Part shown: one piece after another, positions 1-7,929 of the stretch
Position numbering within the stretch: position 1 is the first letter of the stretch
Layout of the letters: each line of letters starts with the position of its first letter
Source of the DNA: JAYKJB01 sp035284745 [NCBI: Candidatus Sericytochromatia bacterium]
GTDB taxonomy: Bacteria > Cyanobacteriota > Sericytochromatia > S15B-MN24
Direction: 5' to 3'
Assembly: GCA_035284745.1 (NCBI GenBank)
Contig: JAYKIL010000021.1
Coordinates: forward strand, 1 to 64,000
Length of the DNA: 64,000 nucleotides
Made by a program: the position numbers and the translations under genes
Notes under the pieces: generated by a model
Databases searched by the model: none
Told to the model about the DNA's origin: nothing
Seen by the model: only the letters and a program-made list of their open reading frames with translations

Positions 1-588
1 TCCCTGCTGTCGCGCGCAGAAATCATCACACTGGCCGATCACTGTGACGCACTGATCATCGTAGACGAAACCAACAACATTCAACCCGCGTTCTCTGTGT
101 CGGATGCAGTGAGCACCCGGGAAAACCTTGTCGTGATTCAGGGCTTCCCCGGAACGACGGATTCGGTCTCCTTCCCTGTCACCTGGACCATCGCCAGCCC
201 CCGTATTGTCCAAGCGATGGAATGTTTGAGCGGAACCGACAACATAAACCCAGTGACTGTCGCGACCGTTCTTTGGGCACTTGGAAAGGCGGGCAAGCCC
301 CTGTTTGAAACCACCGGCAATCCTCAAGAACGTGAGCGCATTCGCGCTGAATTGTCGGCAATGGCCGGTGTCATCACCTGGCCGAGTTCTGCTGACTATC
401 TTTTGATTGGCACAACGATCCCAGGCCCTCGTCTGGCGCTGATGATGGGAGAGCGCGGAATTTCTGTGGACTGTTTCTTTCATTCACCCCTGCGGAATTG
501 CATCCGTGTCTCCGTGAAACAACCCGCCACCAATGATCGTTTTATTTCGACGATGCGCGAAATTTTCGAGGCACCATCCCCCCCGTAA
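1..588 (+). CDS. HisC-like aminotransferase homologue lacking the PLP lysine (5' truncated)
   Basis: The reading frame is open from the window edge, so the N-terminus is missing. The product resembles the C-terminal two thirds of class I/II aminotransferases of the histidinol-phosphate aminotransferase type: the 'ALIIVDET' strand, then 'NLVVIQGFPG', and a C-terminal small domain ending near 'RNCIRVSV'. In that family the second block normally reads 'NLIVLRTFSKAYGLAG'. Aligned without gaps, the PLP-binding Lys becomes Gly (codon at 151-153) and the following 'LRVGY' Arg becomes Pro. The 'DEAY' Tyr is also absent ('DETNN'). The C-terminal Arg that binds the substrate carboxylate in the family appears kept. 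Catalysis as an ordinary aminotransferase is therefore unlikely. The next gene, an M20 homologue, has lost its catalytic residues too. Family membership is fairly sure; function unknown. Confidence 0.75.
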   Translation, partial: SLLSRAEIITLADHCDALIIVDETNNIQPAFSVSDAVSTRENLVVIQGFPGTTDSVSFPVTWTIASPRIVQAMECLSGTDNINPVTVATVLWALGKAGKPLFETTGNPQERERIRAELSAMAGVITWPSSADYLLIGTTIPGPRLALMMGERGISVDCFFHSPLRNCIRVSVKQPATNDRFISTMREIFEAPSPP

Positions 589-702
589 CCTCTCATGAGG
601 TTTTAAAACCCATTCTGGGACGCCGCCACGGCATACAGTGGCTGTCCCCCCTTGCTCCTGCTATCATGCGCCCAACAACCTACGACCTTGAGAGGATTGC
701 GG

Positions 703-1944
703 ATGCCCACCGAAGACCTGACTGGCTCCCCCCGGCTCAACGAAGTGGCAGCGACCTGGGAACCTCAACTGCTGGAAACGGCACAAGCCTTTCTGCGAAT
801 TCCAAGCGTCACCGGCGATGAGGGCCACTTGGCTGCCCACCTCCGCAAAGTCCTCGCGAACCATCAATACGACGAGGTCTTTCAAGATGAGCTCGGCAAT
901 GTCGTGGGTCGTATCCGGGGCGCAGGCACGGGCCCGAGTGCTTTGTTCACCGTCCACCTCGACCATCCAGACCCTGGCGATCGCGCTTCCTGGACCCACG
1001 AACCGTTCTCAGGAGCCCTGATTGACGGTGCACTTCACGGATGTGGCGCCAGCGAAAACAAAGGAGCACTTGCCGCGATGGTCACAGCGGGCGCTCTGAT
1101 AAAGAAAATGGGAATCGCCTTGCAAGGAGACTTCATTTTCGCCGGAGTTGTACAGGCTCAAGCACACGCCAATTTTGGCATTCGCTACTTGGTGGATCGA
1201 AGTCTCCCGGAACGGGGAATCCAGTATGACCTGGTCGTCTTTGGCAATCCCACGAATTTGAATATCAATCTCGGCCAGCGGGGTCGCCTAGAAATGGAAT
1301 TAACTGGCTTTGGCCGTGTCAGCCACGCCGGAGCCCCATGGTTGGGCAGCAACGCAATCCACGGGATGGTACCGGTTCTGAATGCCATCGAAGCCCTCAC
1401 ATCCAGCTTGCCCTCACATCCTTTTCTTGACCGCGCAACCCTTGCGACCACTTCCGTCAGCAGTGCCCCAACCCGTCCGTGCACCATTCCCGACCGCTGC
1501 ACCCTGGCCTTGGACCGACGATTCTTGCCCAGTGAATCAACGGATGCCATCCTGTGGCAGGTGCAGTCAATCATCAACCGTATCGCCGCTGACGACCCAA
1601 CCTTCAAAGCAGAGTTGCGGGCCCGTTGTGTTCAGATACGCTCGTTTACCGGCCTCACACAAGATGGTCCTTGCCTGGTTCACCCCTTCGTGACCGATGC
1701 AGAACATCCACTGGTCCTCGCAACGCGTCAAGCCCTCGAGACCCTGGGGCAGCAGCCTCGTCTGAGCCGCTGGACCTTTCCGACAGATGCCGGTTACACC
1801 GCATCACTCAAGCGCATTACGACGGTGGGATATGCGCCTGGAGATGAAAAAATTGCACAGACCCCCTTCGAACACGTCCGACTGGACCATTTGCTCTCCG
1901 CCTTGGCGGGGTATGCAGCGATCAGCTTGCAAATTTCGGCATAG
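703..1944 (+). CDS. M20-family peptidase homologue with degenerate metal site
   Basis: 413 residues, with the length and order of M20 (ArgE/DapE/CPG2) metallopeptidases: catalytic domain, inserted dimerisation domain ('RVSHAGAP', His near 208), catalytic domain. The start at 703 follows GAGAGGA; an in-frame TTG at 652 has no ribosome site. The first metal motif HxD is kept (His85-Leu-Asp). The others are not. The bridging Asp of 'GRGASDMKG' is Glu118 in 'GCGASENKG'. The catalytic EE pair is 'QAQA' (151-154). The Glu of 'GEPT' is Asn182 in 'GNPTN'. The C-terminal metal His is Gln386 in 'IAQTPFEH'. An active dinuclear zinc site is improbable, so this looks like a pseudoenzyme with a preserved fold. 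It lies between another pseudoenzyme-like gene and a histidine kinase that begins 10 bases after its stop. Confidence 0.8.
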   Translation: MPTEDLTGSPRLNEVAATWEPQLLETAQAFLRIPSVTGDEGHLAAHLRKVLANHQYDEVFQDELGNVVGRIRGAGTGPSALFTVHLDHPDPGDRASWTHEPFSGALIDGALHGCGASENKGALAAMVTAGALIKKMGIALQGDFIFAGVVQAQAHANFGIRYLVDRSLPERGIQYDLVVFGNPTNLNINLGQRGRLEMELTGFGRVSHAGAPWLGSNAIHGMVPVLNAIEALTSSLPSHPFLDRATLATTSVSSAPTRPCTIPDRCTLALDRRFLPSESTDAILWQVQSIINRIAADDPTFKAELRARCVQIRSFTGLTQDGPCLVHPFVTDAEHPLVLATRQALETLGQQPRLSRWTFPTDAGYTASLKRITTVGYAPGDEKIAQTPFEHVRLDHLLSALAGYAAISLQISA

Positions 1945-1954
1945 GAGTCTCTGA

Positions 1955-2998
1955 ATGCCCAAAGAAGAATTCTCCCTGAAGCCCAAATTAAATGATGGTC
2001 TTTTGATTCTGGATCAGGGGGGGCACATTGTTCACCTGAACAAATCCGTTCTGCAAACCCTGGCGGATCCTCCCCGCGACGATGGGCAAGAACGCCTCAA
2101 TTCTTTGCTGGCGTCGCGGGAAATACAAGACCTGCTCGGACGCGCCCGCAGCCAAGGAGACGGGGGCACCATCGAACTGGTCGACCCCGAATGGTGGCCG
2201 GGAAGAACAGTGGCGATCAGTGCCCTGCAACATCACGAGTTGACCGTGGTGAGCGTACACGACTGGACGGCCGTCTACAAACTGGGAACGATGCAGCAAG
2301 ATTTTGTAGCGAACGTCAGCCACGAGCTGAGGACCCCCCTGACCGCGATACGGATGGCCGCCGAATCACTCCATATGGGAGCATTGCGCGACGACAGAAT
2401 GCGTGAAAAATTCCTGAACAACATCCAGGGGGAGGCCGATCGGCTGACACGCCTGGTCAACGAATTGCTCACGGTCGCGAACCTGATGGGTCGCCCGGTC
2501 CTGCATATGTCAACTTTCGATCTGCAAACACTGGCGGAACAGGTAGAAGCGACCCTCCAACATCACGCCAAATTAGCCAGCGTCACACTGCTTGTAAACT
2601 GTCCTGACGATATTCCGAGCATCGAAGCGGATCGTGACCGTTTGCAGCAGGTTCTGATTAACCTCGTCGACAACGCCATCAAATTTACGCCGGCCAGCGG
2701 AACCGTAACCCTTGATATCAGCGCTGACGGCGACAAAGAGCATGTGCGCTGCAAGGTCATTGACAGCGGAATCGGAATTCCCCCCATCGATCTCCCCCGC
2801 ATCTTCGAACGCTTCTACCGGGTAGACAAGGCACGTTCTCGCGTCACAGGCGGGGTGGGTTTAGGGCTGTCGATTGTGAAAGACATCATTGAAGCGCACC
2901 ACGGGAAAATAACGGTCAGCAGCGAAGTGAATCGCGGCACCACCTTCACCATTGACCTGCCCATCGAACAACCCGTTCAAGAGCCGGTGATGGTCTAA
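1955..2998 (+). CDS. PhoR-type sensor histidine kinase without membrane segments
   Basis: 347 residues. Residues ~12-105 look like a PAS-type sensor ('LLILDQGGHIVHLN'). The dimerisation/phosphoacceptor domain has a standard H-box 'FVANVSHELRTPLTAI' (His123). The ATPase domain has the N-box 'INLVDNAIKFTP', G1 'DSGIGIP', F-box 'IFERFYRVD' and G2 'GGVGLGLSIVK'. All catalytic features are present, so it should be active. There is no transmembrane helix, which implies a cytosolic signal or a protein partner. It starts 10 bases after the M20 homologue behind AGGAG, so the two are probably co-transcribed. No response regulator gene is in the window, so its partner must lie elsewhere. Not to be equated with phosphate sensing without evidence. 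Confidence 0.9.
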   Translation: MPKEEFSLKPKLNDGLLILDQGGHIVHLNKSVLQTLADPPRDDGQERLNSLLASREIQDLLGRARSQGDGGTIELVDPEWWPGRTVAISALQHHELTVVSVHDWTAVYKLGTMQQDFVANVSHELRTPLTAIRMAAESLHMGALRDDRMREKFLNNIQGEADRLTRLVNELLTVANLMGRPVLHMSTFDLQTLAEQVEATLQHHAKLASVTLLVNCPDDIPSIEADRDRLQQVLINLVDNAIKFTPASGTVTLDISADGDKEHVRCKVIDSGIGIPPIDLPRIFERFYRVDKARSRVTGGVGLGLSIVKDIIEAHHGKITVSSEVNRGTTFTIDLPIEQPVQEPVMV

Positions 2999-3193
2999 AA
3001 TCTCGCAAGGACCAGGAAATATACACGTGACGTCGTCTCCGGCCTCGGGTATAGAGTGTCTGGGCGTGGGACACTCCCAGGTTCCTGTGATGACGGACAT
3101 TGCGGTCCCGCAAACAGCCGCTTAAGCTGGCTCTTAGAATATGACGTAGCGCCCGAAGCCAGCATTGGCCGGGCGTTCATAGGATCGTTCTTG

Positions 3194-4909
3194 ATGTCTG
3201 TTCCCAAGAAACCGAGTCTGAGATTCGCGAGGAGCGGCCGGCTGACTTTGCTGGTCATCGTTGCCGCGTGCACAATGTCCGCGTGTTCGTCGTTTAATCC
3301 AGAGGCGGCCATCATACCAGCACGCGCTGTCCGTCCCCCCCAGTCCTTGACCCCGAGTGTTTCCCAGAGACTCTCGGGCCAGGCGCTTCTGGGGCGCCAA
3401 GTATTTGCCAACGCAGAGGTGAAGGTTTTCAATGCGGCAACGAATCAGGCGATTCCGATTCGCAGTGCGTCCCCGAGCGCCTACCGGCTGCACCAGGAGA
3501 CCCCACGCACCGACGGCCAGGGTAATTTCTCATTTCAAATGCCAAACCCGAGAAGGGGCGATATTTATCGGGTATTGGTCACTGATGGTCAACGCACGGT
3601 CACGACGCTGATAGGAGCCATTACGGACCGGGAAACAAAGTCACCGACAATTGCCTTTCAAAGCTTAGATAACAGACCGATCAATGGGCGGACTGACACG
3701 TTCTTTTTTGCCGTCACTCCCGCAACAACGCTCGCAGACAACAGTGTGAAGAGCCTCATTCCGCTCGCTCAGTCATTGACCGATGATGCTGAAAGCCAAC
3801 TATTTCTTGAAGTTCTCAACGGGGGCCAGAACTTCGGCGACCAAATCTCCCGCACTTTCACCAATAATGAGTTTGCGGCCCTGCTCGAGCGGGTCGAACC
3901 CGCCTCGGGGATCCTGGCTCCCAAATTCTTGTCAGAAGCGGTGGAGAATGCAGGCCTGGCGAGACTTTTCAAACAAACCGTCGCAGAATCGCTGCAACTG
4001 TTATCTCAGCTGCGCTCGGTCGCAAGCAACTTGGAACCCACTGCCGAGGCAGAGGTCCAACCAGAAGAACTAGAAGCCCTCAGCTCCGCGGGTTTTGACG
4101 TGAAAGTCGAGGGCGACAGCGTATCGATCAGCGGCGAGGGCCTCAATCTGAATTTCGACCTCGGAGGAGAAATAGCCACACCGCCAGAGCCGACCCCTAT
4201 TCCGCCCGGCACCGATCCAACCTCCCCCAGTCCAACGCCTCTCCCCCCATCTCCGACACCCAACAGCGCCCCGCAGGACTCAGAGTCATTGGAAGACACC
4301 ACCTCGGCGCGACCTGGGCGTCCCCTGGGAACCAACCTCAGATTCTTTAACCCACAAGTCAAATTGTCTTTAAGTGCGTCATCCCGTGAAATGGAACTGA
4401 TGGTCTCTCAGGCAGCGCGGCAAGAAGACGTTGAATTTATCGTAGCGCGCATCTCTAAAACCTTGACGGGGGCTTCTTTTCTACCTCCTGCCACCTTGCT
4501 TGCCTCCGGCAGCAGCACAGCACCCCTTGCGAACGGCCTCCATCGGGTCGAAAGCGGTGGAACCGCTCGAACCGTAAATCTGAGCCAGAGACTGGGAGGA
4601 GGCAAACTCGAAACCGCGGCATTCGTCGGTCAGTGGCGTTACGACGGCCGCTCTGTCTCGATTGCCCATGTTCAAGTTTTCGATACCTCGGACTATATCT
4701 ATGTGACTCTCCAATACGCCCTCAATGACTTTCTGCGGATCAACCAGGGGCATACCACTACCATGACAATCCTCCCCAGCGTTTTGAGCCTGGACCTCGC
4801 CAAAGTGACAGCCAACCGCGAAAATAGGGTGGGCAACGTAGACATCGACATTTACTCACGACGGGGCAACCTGATGGAGTACAGCGAAAACGTGGTTGTT
4901 ACCTCGTGA
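3194..4909 (+). CDS. large predicted lipoprotein of unknown function
   Basis: 571 residues from the ATG at 3194. The open frame reaches further upstream, but only this start gives a clean lipoprotein signal: basic 'RFARSGR', a hydrophobic stretch, and the lipobox 'TMSAC'. A short beta-sandwich-like segment follows ('GNFSFQMPNPRRGD...'), resembling carboxypeptidase-regulatory-type repeats. Then comes a helical middle region, a Pro/Thr/Ser linker at about residues 335-365 (periodic 'PTP', 'SPSP'), and a C-terminal region predicted to be rich in beta strands. I recognise no enzymatic motif. The stop overlaps the start of the next lipoprotein gene, so the two are likely translated together and may act as an envelope pair. 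Confidence 0.75.
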   Translation: MSVPKKPSLRFARSGRLTLLVIVAACTMSACSSFNPEAAIIPARAVRPPQSLTPSVSQRLSGQALLGRQVFANAEVKVFNAATNQAIPIRSASPSAYRLHQETPRTDGQGNFSFQMPNPRRGDIYRVLVTDGQRTVTTLIGAITDRETKSPTIAFQSLDNRPINGRTDTFFFAVTPATTLADNSVKSLIPLAQSLTDDAESQLFLEVLNGGQNFGDQISRTFTNNEFAALLERVEPASGILAPKFLSEAVENAGLARLFKQTVAESLQLLSQLRSVASNLEPTAEAEVQPEELEALSSAGFDVKVEGDSVSISGEGLNLNFDLGGEIATPPEPTPIPPGTDPTSPSPTPLPPSPTPNSAPQDSESLEDTTSARPGRPLGTNLRFFNPQVKLSLSASSREMELMVSQAARQEDVEFIVARISKTLTGASFLPPATLLASGSSTAPLANGLHRVESGGTARTVNLSQRLGGGKLETAAFVGQWRYDGRSVSIAHVQVFDTSDYIYVTLQYALNDFLRINQGHTTTMTILPSVLSLDLAKVTANRENRVGNVDIDIYSRRGNLMEYSENVVVTS

Positions 4910-5784
4910 CCTGGAAGCACGCCGTGAGTAAGCCCGATACCCCCCAGATTCATGTGCGTTTCGCTCGGTTCTCTTCGTGGTTTTTCGCGGTCGTCCTGAT
5001 CGGCTGCCATCAAGAGCTTCCCACCTCTACGGCCCTGTCTCTCGCCCTCAACGACTTCGCTGATCAAGACCCCGTACCCGTTTCAAATCCTGTGGCGACG
5101 AGCGAAACATCTCCCGCTTCAGAAAAAGGCCTTGCGAGCCCCCTGCCCCCTAACGATCCTTTTGCCCCCAACCTCTGGAAGGACGCATCCACCCAAACCC
5201 GCTTCACCCCGCAATTGGTATATCAATTCGATCCGGCGACGCCAGGCGGAAGCCCCGAAACAAACATCGAGATGTATCAAACCAAAGGCGAACTCGAAGT
5301 ACGAGAGGTCCGATTTCTCCTTGAAGGCGCCAGTTTTCGCTTCGATAGACTCAGCAAGGACCTGATTGTCGGGGACGGGCGTCTCGATGTAGGAACGCCC
5401 CCCAAACTGACAATCCCCGCACAGGTCACGATTACCGACACCGACAAAAACACGTACGCCGTGGCCAAGGTTGAAGCCAACAGCCTTTTTGCAAGTGTCT
5501 ACCTGGCGGATATTCGCATCAAGCAGCAAGGCGAAAACCTGTCTATCATTAGCGTTTCAAACTTCGCGCGCGGCAACAACCGCCACAACCAGCGAACCAC
5601 CGAAGCCTCGGCGCGTGTGGTGCAACGACTCTATCCCGGCTACTTATTGTTACCTCAAACCCAATCGATGCGCGTCAGAGCGCTCATCTACAGTGAACCG
5701 GACCCCGCGCAAGCGGAAGCAGAAGGCCTCCGTGTTCATCAACAGGCCTACACACTCACTGCGCCTGACGTCGCCTCCAGATAA
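4906..5784 (+). CDS. predicted lipoprotein of unknown function
   Basis: 292 residues. The GTG start sits in a GTGA overlap with the stop of the preceding lipoprotein gene, which argues for translational coupling. After a polar N-terminus, a hydrophobic run 'FSSWFFAVVLIGC' with Cys at residue ~34 fits a lipoprotein signal; a later GTG at 4924 would shorten the n-region. The mature part begins with a low-complexity Pro/Ser/Thr stretch, followed by a domain with many short beta strands ('REVRFLLEGASFRFDRLSKDL'). No known family recognised. Function is inferred only as envelope-associated, probably together with its upstream neighbour. Confidence 0.7.
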   Translation: MTWKHAVSKPDTPQIHVRFARFSSWFFAVVLIGCHQELPTSTALSLALNDFADQDPVPVSNPVATSETSPASEKGLASPLPPNDPFAPNLWKDASTQTRFTPQLVYQFDPATPGGSPETNIEMYQTKGELEVREVRFLLEGASFRFDRLSKDLIVGDGRLDVGTPPKLTIPAQVTITDTDKNTYAVAKVEANSLFASVYLADIRIKQQGENLSIISVSNFARGNNRHNQRTTEASARVVQRLYPGYLLLPQTQSMRVRALIYSEPDPAQAEAEGLRVHQQAYTLTAPDVASR

Positions 5785-5870
5785 TCCGGCCTCCCCAGGA
5801 ACAGGGGTTCACAGGAGCTCCCGTGCAATCCGTCCTTCTCAACTGGTTGCGGACGAGCTAGCCTATCCCA

Positions 5871-6713
5871 ATGAACAAAAACGCAGCGCAAACCGGCCGT
5901 CTCCTGCTGAAATTTTTGACCCAATTCAGCGAAGACCAGATTCCATTCCTGGCCGCAGGACTCTGTTACTTCATCACCTTTTCGATTTTCCCATTGTTGT
6001 TAGTATTGGCGGCGTTGGCAGGTTTCTTTCTGACATACGACGAGGCCAACCGGCAGACTATTGAGTATGCCCGCCACGCCTTCCCCCACCAATCAGACCT
6101 CGTTACCGACGTCCTCCGGACGGTGCGACAGCACCACCAAGGCGCATCTTTATTCGGTTTGCTTGCCCTGTTATGGTCAGGAAAAAATATCTTCGGTGCC
6201 CTGGCCCACGCAATGAACCAAATATGGGGCGTTTCTTCGAGGTCTTGGCTCTCAGAGAACCTCAGAGCCACGGCCGCTGCCTTGTCAATTGGCTTCTGCC
6301 TTCTCGTCATTAGCGTCGTCACCACCGCAGTCACCGCGTGGACCGTCTGGGGAACATCATGGCTCCCTCCTTCCCTCGCAAAATACCCGCCCGTGGCACT
6401 CGGCCAAGCCGCCACCCTGGGTCCGTTCCTCACCGCGACCCTCACGCTCACCGTGCTTTACCATTGGCTCCCCAACACCCGTGTACCCTGGAAAGTCTGT
6501 GGTTTGAGCGCTGCTCTCGTCGCACTGGCGTGGGAAGGAATACGACACCTCTTCGGGTGGTACCTCAAACATATCGCCGCATTCGACGCCATTTACGGCT
6601 CTCTGGGTAGCGCCCTGGGCTTTATGCTCTGGATATATATCTCCGCCATCCTCATATTGAGCGGCGTCGAGATCGCCAAACTGGCCCATCAGGAACACAG
6701 ACCGATCCCCTAA
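5871..6713 (+). CDS. YihY/BrkB family inner-membrane protein
   Basis: 280 residues with about six hydrophobic segments. The family pattern is clear: an N-terminal 'DQIPFLAAGLCYFITFSIFPLL' stretch (broken here at position 22), a central 'LLALLWSGKNIFGALAHAMNQIWG', and the C-terminal 'YGSLGSALGFMLWIYIS...LILSGVEI'. Such proteins were once called ribonuclease BN (rbn), but the nuclease assignment was withdrawn, and the transport or envelope role of the family remains undefined. It follows the lipoprotein pair after an 86-base gap on the same strand. The start has only a weak ribosome site, so a slightly different start is possible. Confidence 0.88.
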   Translation: MNKNAAQTGRLLLKFLTQFSEDQIPFLAAGLCYFITFSIFPLLLVLAALAGFFLTYDEANRQTIEYARHAFPHQSDLVTDVLRTVRQHHQGASLFGLLALLWSGKNIFGALAHAMNQIWGVSSRSWLSENLRATAAALSIGFCLLVISVVTTAVTAWTVWGTSWLPPSLAKYPPVALGQAATLGPFLTATLTLTVLYHWLPNTRVPWKVCGLSAALVALAWEGIRHLFGWYLKHIAAFDAIYGSLGSALGFMLWIYISAILILSGVEIAKLAHQEHRPIP

Positions 6714-7023
6714 AATCCACTCACGGCAACGCATTTACAACCCAGCGCCTTTTGCATGTTTTAACAATTTTTCTTTCAGCCCTGCGTTCCAATTTGCATG
6801 TTTAGGCAAATAAACGGAAAAACCCCGTCAAAGCAACCCGTTATCACCCAACCCAGGCAACCAGCCCTCGCATGTTAAAAAGATCAAACAACCGGCACGC
6901 TCCGAACACCGCAGCAGATTTCCATGTTTCAACAAAAGATGGCTCGCCCAAAAAAAACCAACGGGCGTTCTTGCAAACCAAGACGACCATGTTTTAGCAT
7001 GCGCTTTGAAAAGGAGAAAAAAA
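6714..7023. promoter_or_regulatory. AT-richer intergenic region with five repeats of a GCATGTTT-type site
   Basis: No gene is supported here. The stretch contains five same-orientation copies of a site with consensus TTTGCATGTTTTAAC: 6751-6765 (exact), 6793-6807 (TTTGCATGTTTAGGC), 6867-6881 (CTCGCATGTTAAAAA), 6919-6933 (TTTCCATGTTTCAAC) and 6984-6998 (CGACCATGTTTTAGC). The last one overlaps a possible promoter (TTGCAA at 6971-6976, TAGCAT at 6995-7000, 18-base spacer) just before the XRE regulator gene. Spacings are 42, 74, 52 and 65 bases, so this is not a CRISPR array. An operator array for the adjacent regulator is the simplest reading. Confidence 0.6.
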
Positions 7024-7404
7024 ATGAACGCCCTACGTCGCTACATCCGCACACGGCGCCAAGAACTGAAAATTTCCCAGCGAGAACTCGCCGAACTTTG
7101 CGACCTCCCCCTGGGCACCTTGGCGGGTATAGAGTCTGGTCGCGATGTCACAGCGCCGCGCCCCGCTACGCTCGAAAAACTGGCAAACGGATTAAAATGT
7201 TCCTATCCCCTGCTAGATGGTCTGGTCAGAGGCCTCGATGAAGAAGCCTTAACAAACCTTCTCCGCTGGGAAGAAGATTATACCTATCGTCTTTTTCACG
7301 CCGTCATGCGTTCGCCAAACATTCCGGAAGCCGAACGGATGATCCTCGTAGCCAAGATACGAACCCTTTGGCAAAGCCACGGCGAGTATGAAATCGTCCC
7401 CTAA
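7011..7404 (+). CDS. XRE-family helix-turn-helix regulator
   Basis: The coding part is 7024-7404 (126 residues); the listed start includes its strong ribosome site AAGGAG at 7011-7016. Residues ~6-65 form an XRE/Cro-type domain: 'YIRTRRQELKISQRELAELC', then 'LPLGTLAGIESGRDV', then 'RPATLEKLANGLKC'. The C-terminal ~60 residues are helical and carry no known effector domain. Five copies of a 15-base motif lie upstream and two more downstream, which strongly suggests autoregulation; the nearest upstream copy overlaps the likely -10 region. The gene and its flanks are AT-richer than the neighbours, which may mean acquisition by transfer. The target genes beyond itself cannot be named from sequence. 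Confidence 0.85.
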
Positions 7405-7465
7405 ACGCCCCAAAAAAATCTCGTAAAACCTTTTACTGTAGATATTCTGGCTGAAAAAATGAAGT

Positions 7466-7480
7466 TTTGCATGTTTCTCC
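7466..7480 (+). promoter_or_regulatory. downstream copy of the TTTGCATGTTT site
   Basis: TTTGCATGTTTCTCC matches ten consecutive bases of the upstream consensus and lies 31 bases before the small open frame at 7511. It is probably bound by the same regulator. An inverted copy occurs at 7576-7590. Confidence 0.5.
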
Positions 7481-7510
7481 AATCCCCCGACAAGAAACCC
7501 AGGAGAGAAA

Positions 7511-7603
7511 ATGCGCTCAAAAAACTTCGCTTGTCACGACAAGCAGCAATACAGTAAGGGCAGCACCATTTGTTTCATAAAACATGCAAATTATGCAGAA
7601 TAG
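7511..7603 (+). CDS. possible 30-residue peptide gene
   Basis: An ATG preceded by AGGAG (7501-7505) at good spacing opens a 30-codon frame ending in TAG. The product is polar and basic with two Cys residues and no membrane segment. A perfect palindrome, GCTTGTCACGACAAGC (7529-7544), lies inside it, and copies of the regulator motif lie upstream (7466-7480) and within its 3' part (7576-7590, inverted). The motif placement is the main reason to take it seriously: a small product co-regulated with the XRE gene would be typical of autoregulated two-gene modules. It could equally be chance in an AT-richer spacer. Confidence 0.28.
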   Translation: MRSKNFACHDKQQYSKGSTICFIKHANYAE

Positions 7604-7929
7604 AAGCCGTGACCATTTCCCCGCATCTTTCCGCATGCAACCTCGACGAGTATGGAATCCAAAAAACCACCTTTGCTTGCAATAACAAGCACCCTGAAAA
7701 ATGGTTTTCAAGACCGCATGCTTTCACAATAAATCCTGAATATCCGCATAGCGCAGACATCTAAAGGGAAACAAGAAAAGCAGGAAACAGCAACTCCCGA
7801 AGGCAAAAAAACTTCTCCAGGCCGCACGGTTCTGCCCGCCATACCCCCTCACCCCCCCGGTTCATTCCAGCGAACGATGTGCGTGTTGGGTACAATGGAA
7901 CAGTCACCTTCAATGGGGAGGGAGTAAAC
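7604..7929. other. non-coding spacer
   Basis: I see no convincing gene here. Two further CATG-centred sites (7634-7637 and 7717-7720 region) weakly resemble the regulator motif in the inverted direction. Overlapping 60-codon open frames on both strands lack ribosome sites and recognisable sequence. The last ~15 bases contain GGGGAGGGAG, the ribosome site for the B12-binding protein. Confidence 0.5.

Noticed and set aside
5823-5861. 12-codon open frame with AGGAG before yihY as a leader peptide
   Set aside because: Too short to judge, with no hairpin or terminator downstream that would support attenuation.
6751-7000. Regularly recurring short motif as a CRISPR array
   Set aside because: The repeated unit is only about 10-15 bases, imperfect, and the spacings vary from 42 to 74 bases. 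No cas genes are nearby; operator sites explain it better.
6924-7241. 105-codon open frame overlapping the XRE gene in another frame
   Set aside because: No ribosome site and low-complexity basic product. The overlapping frame has a clear HTH domain and SD.
7570-7764. 64-codon open frame downstream of the XRE gene
   Set aside because: No ribosome site, no recognisable sequence, and it lies among repeated regulator sites and opposite another open frame of similar size.
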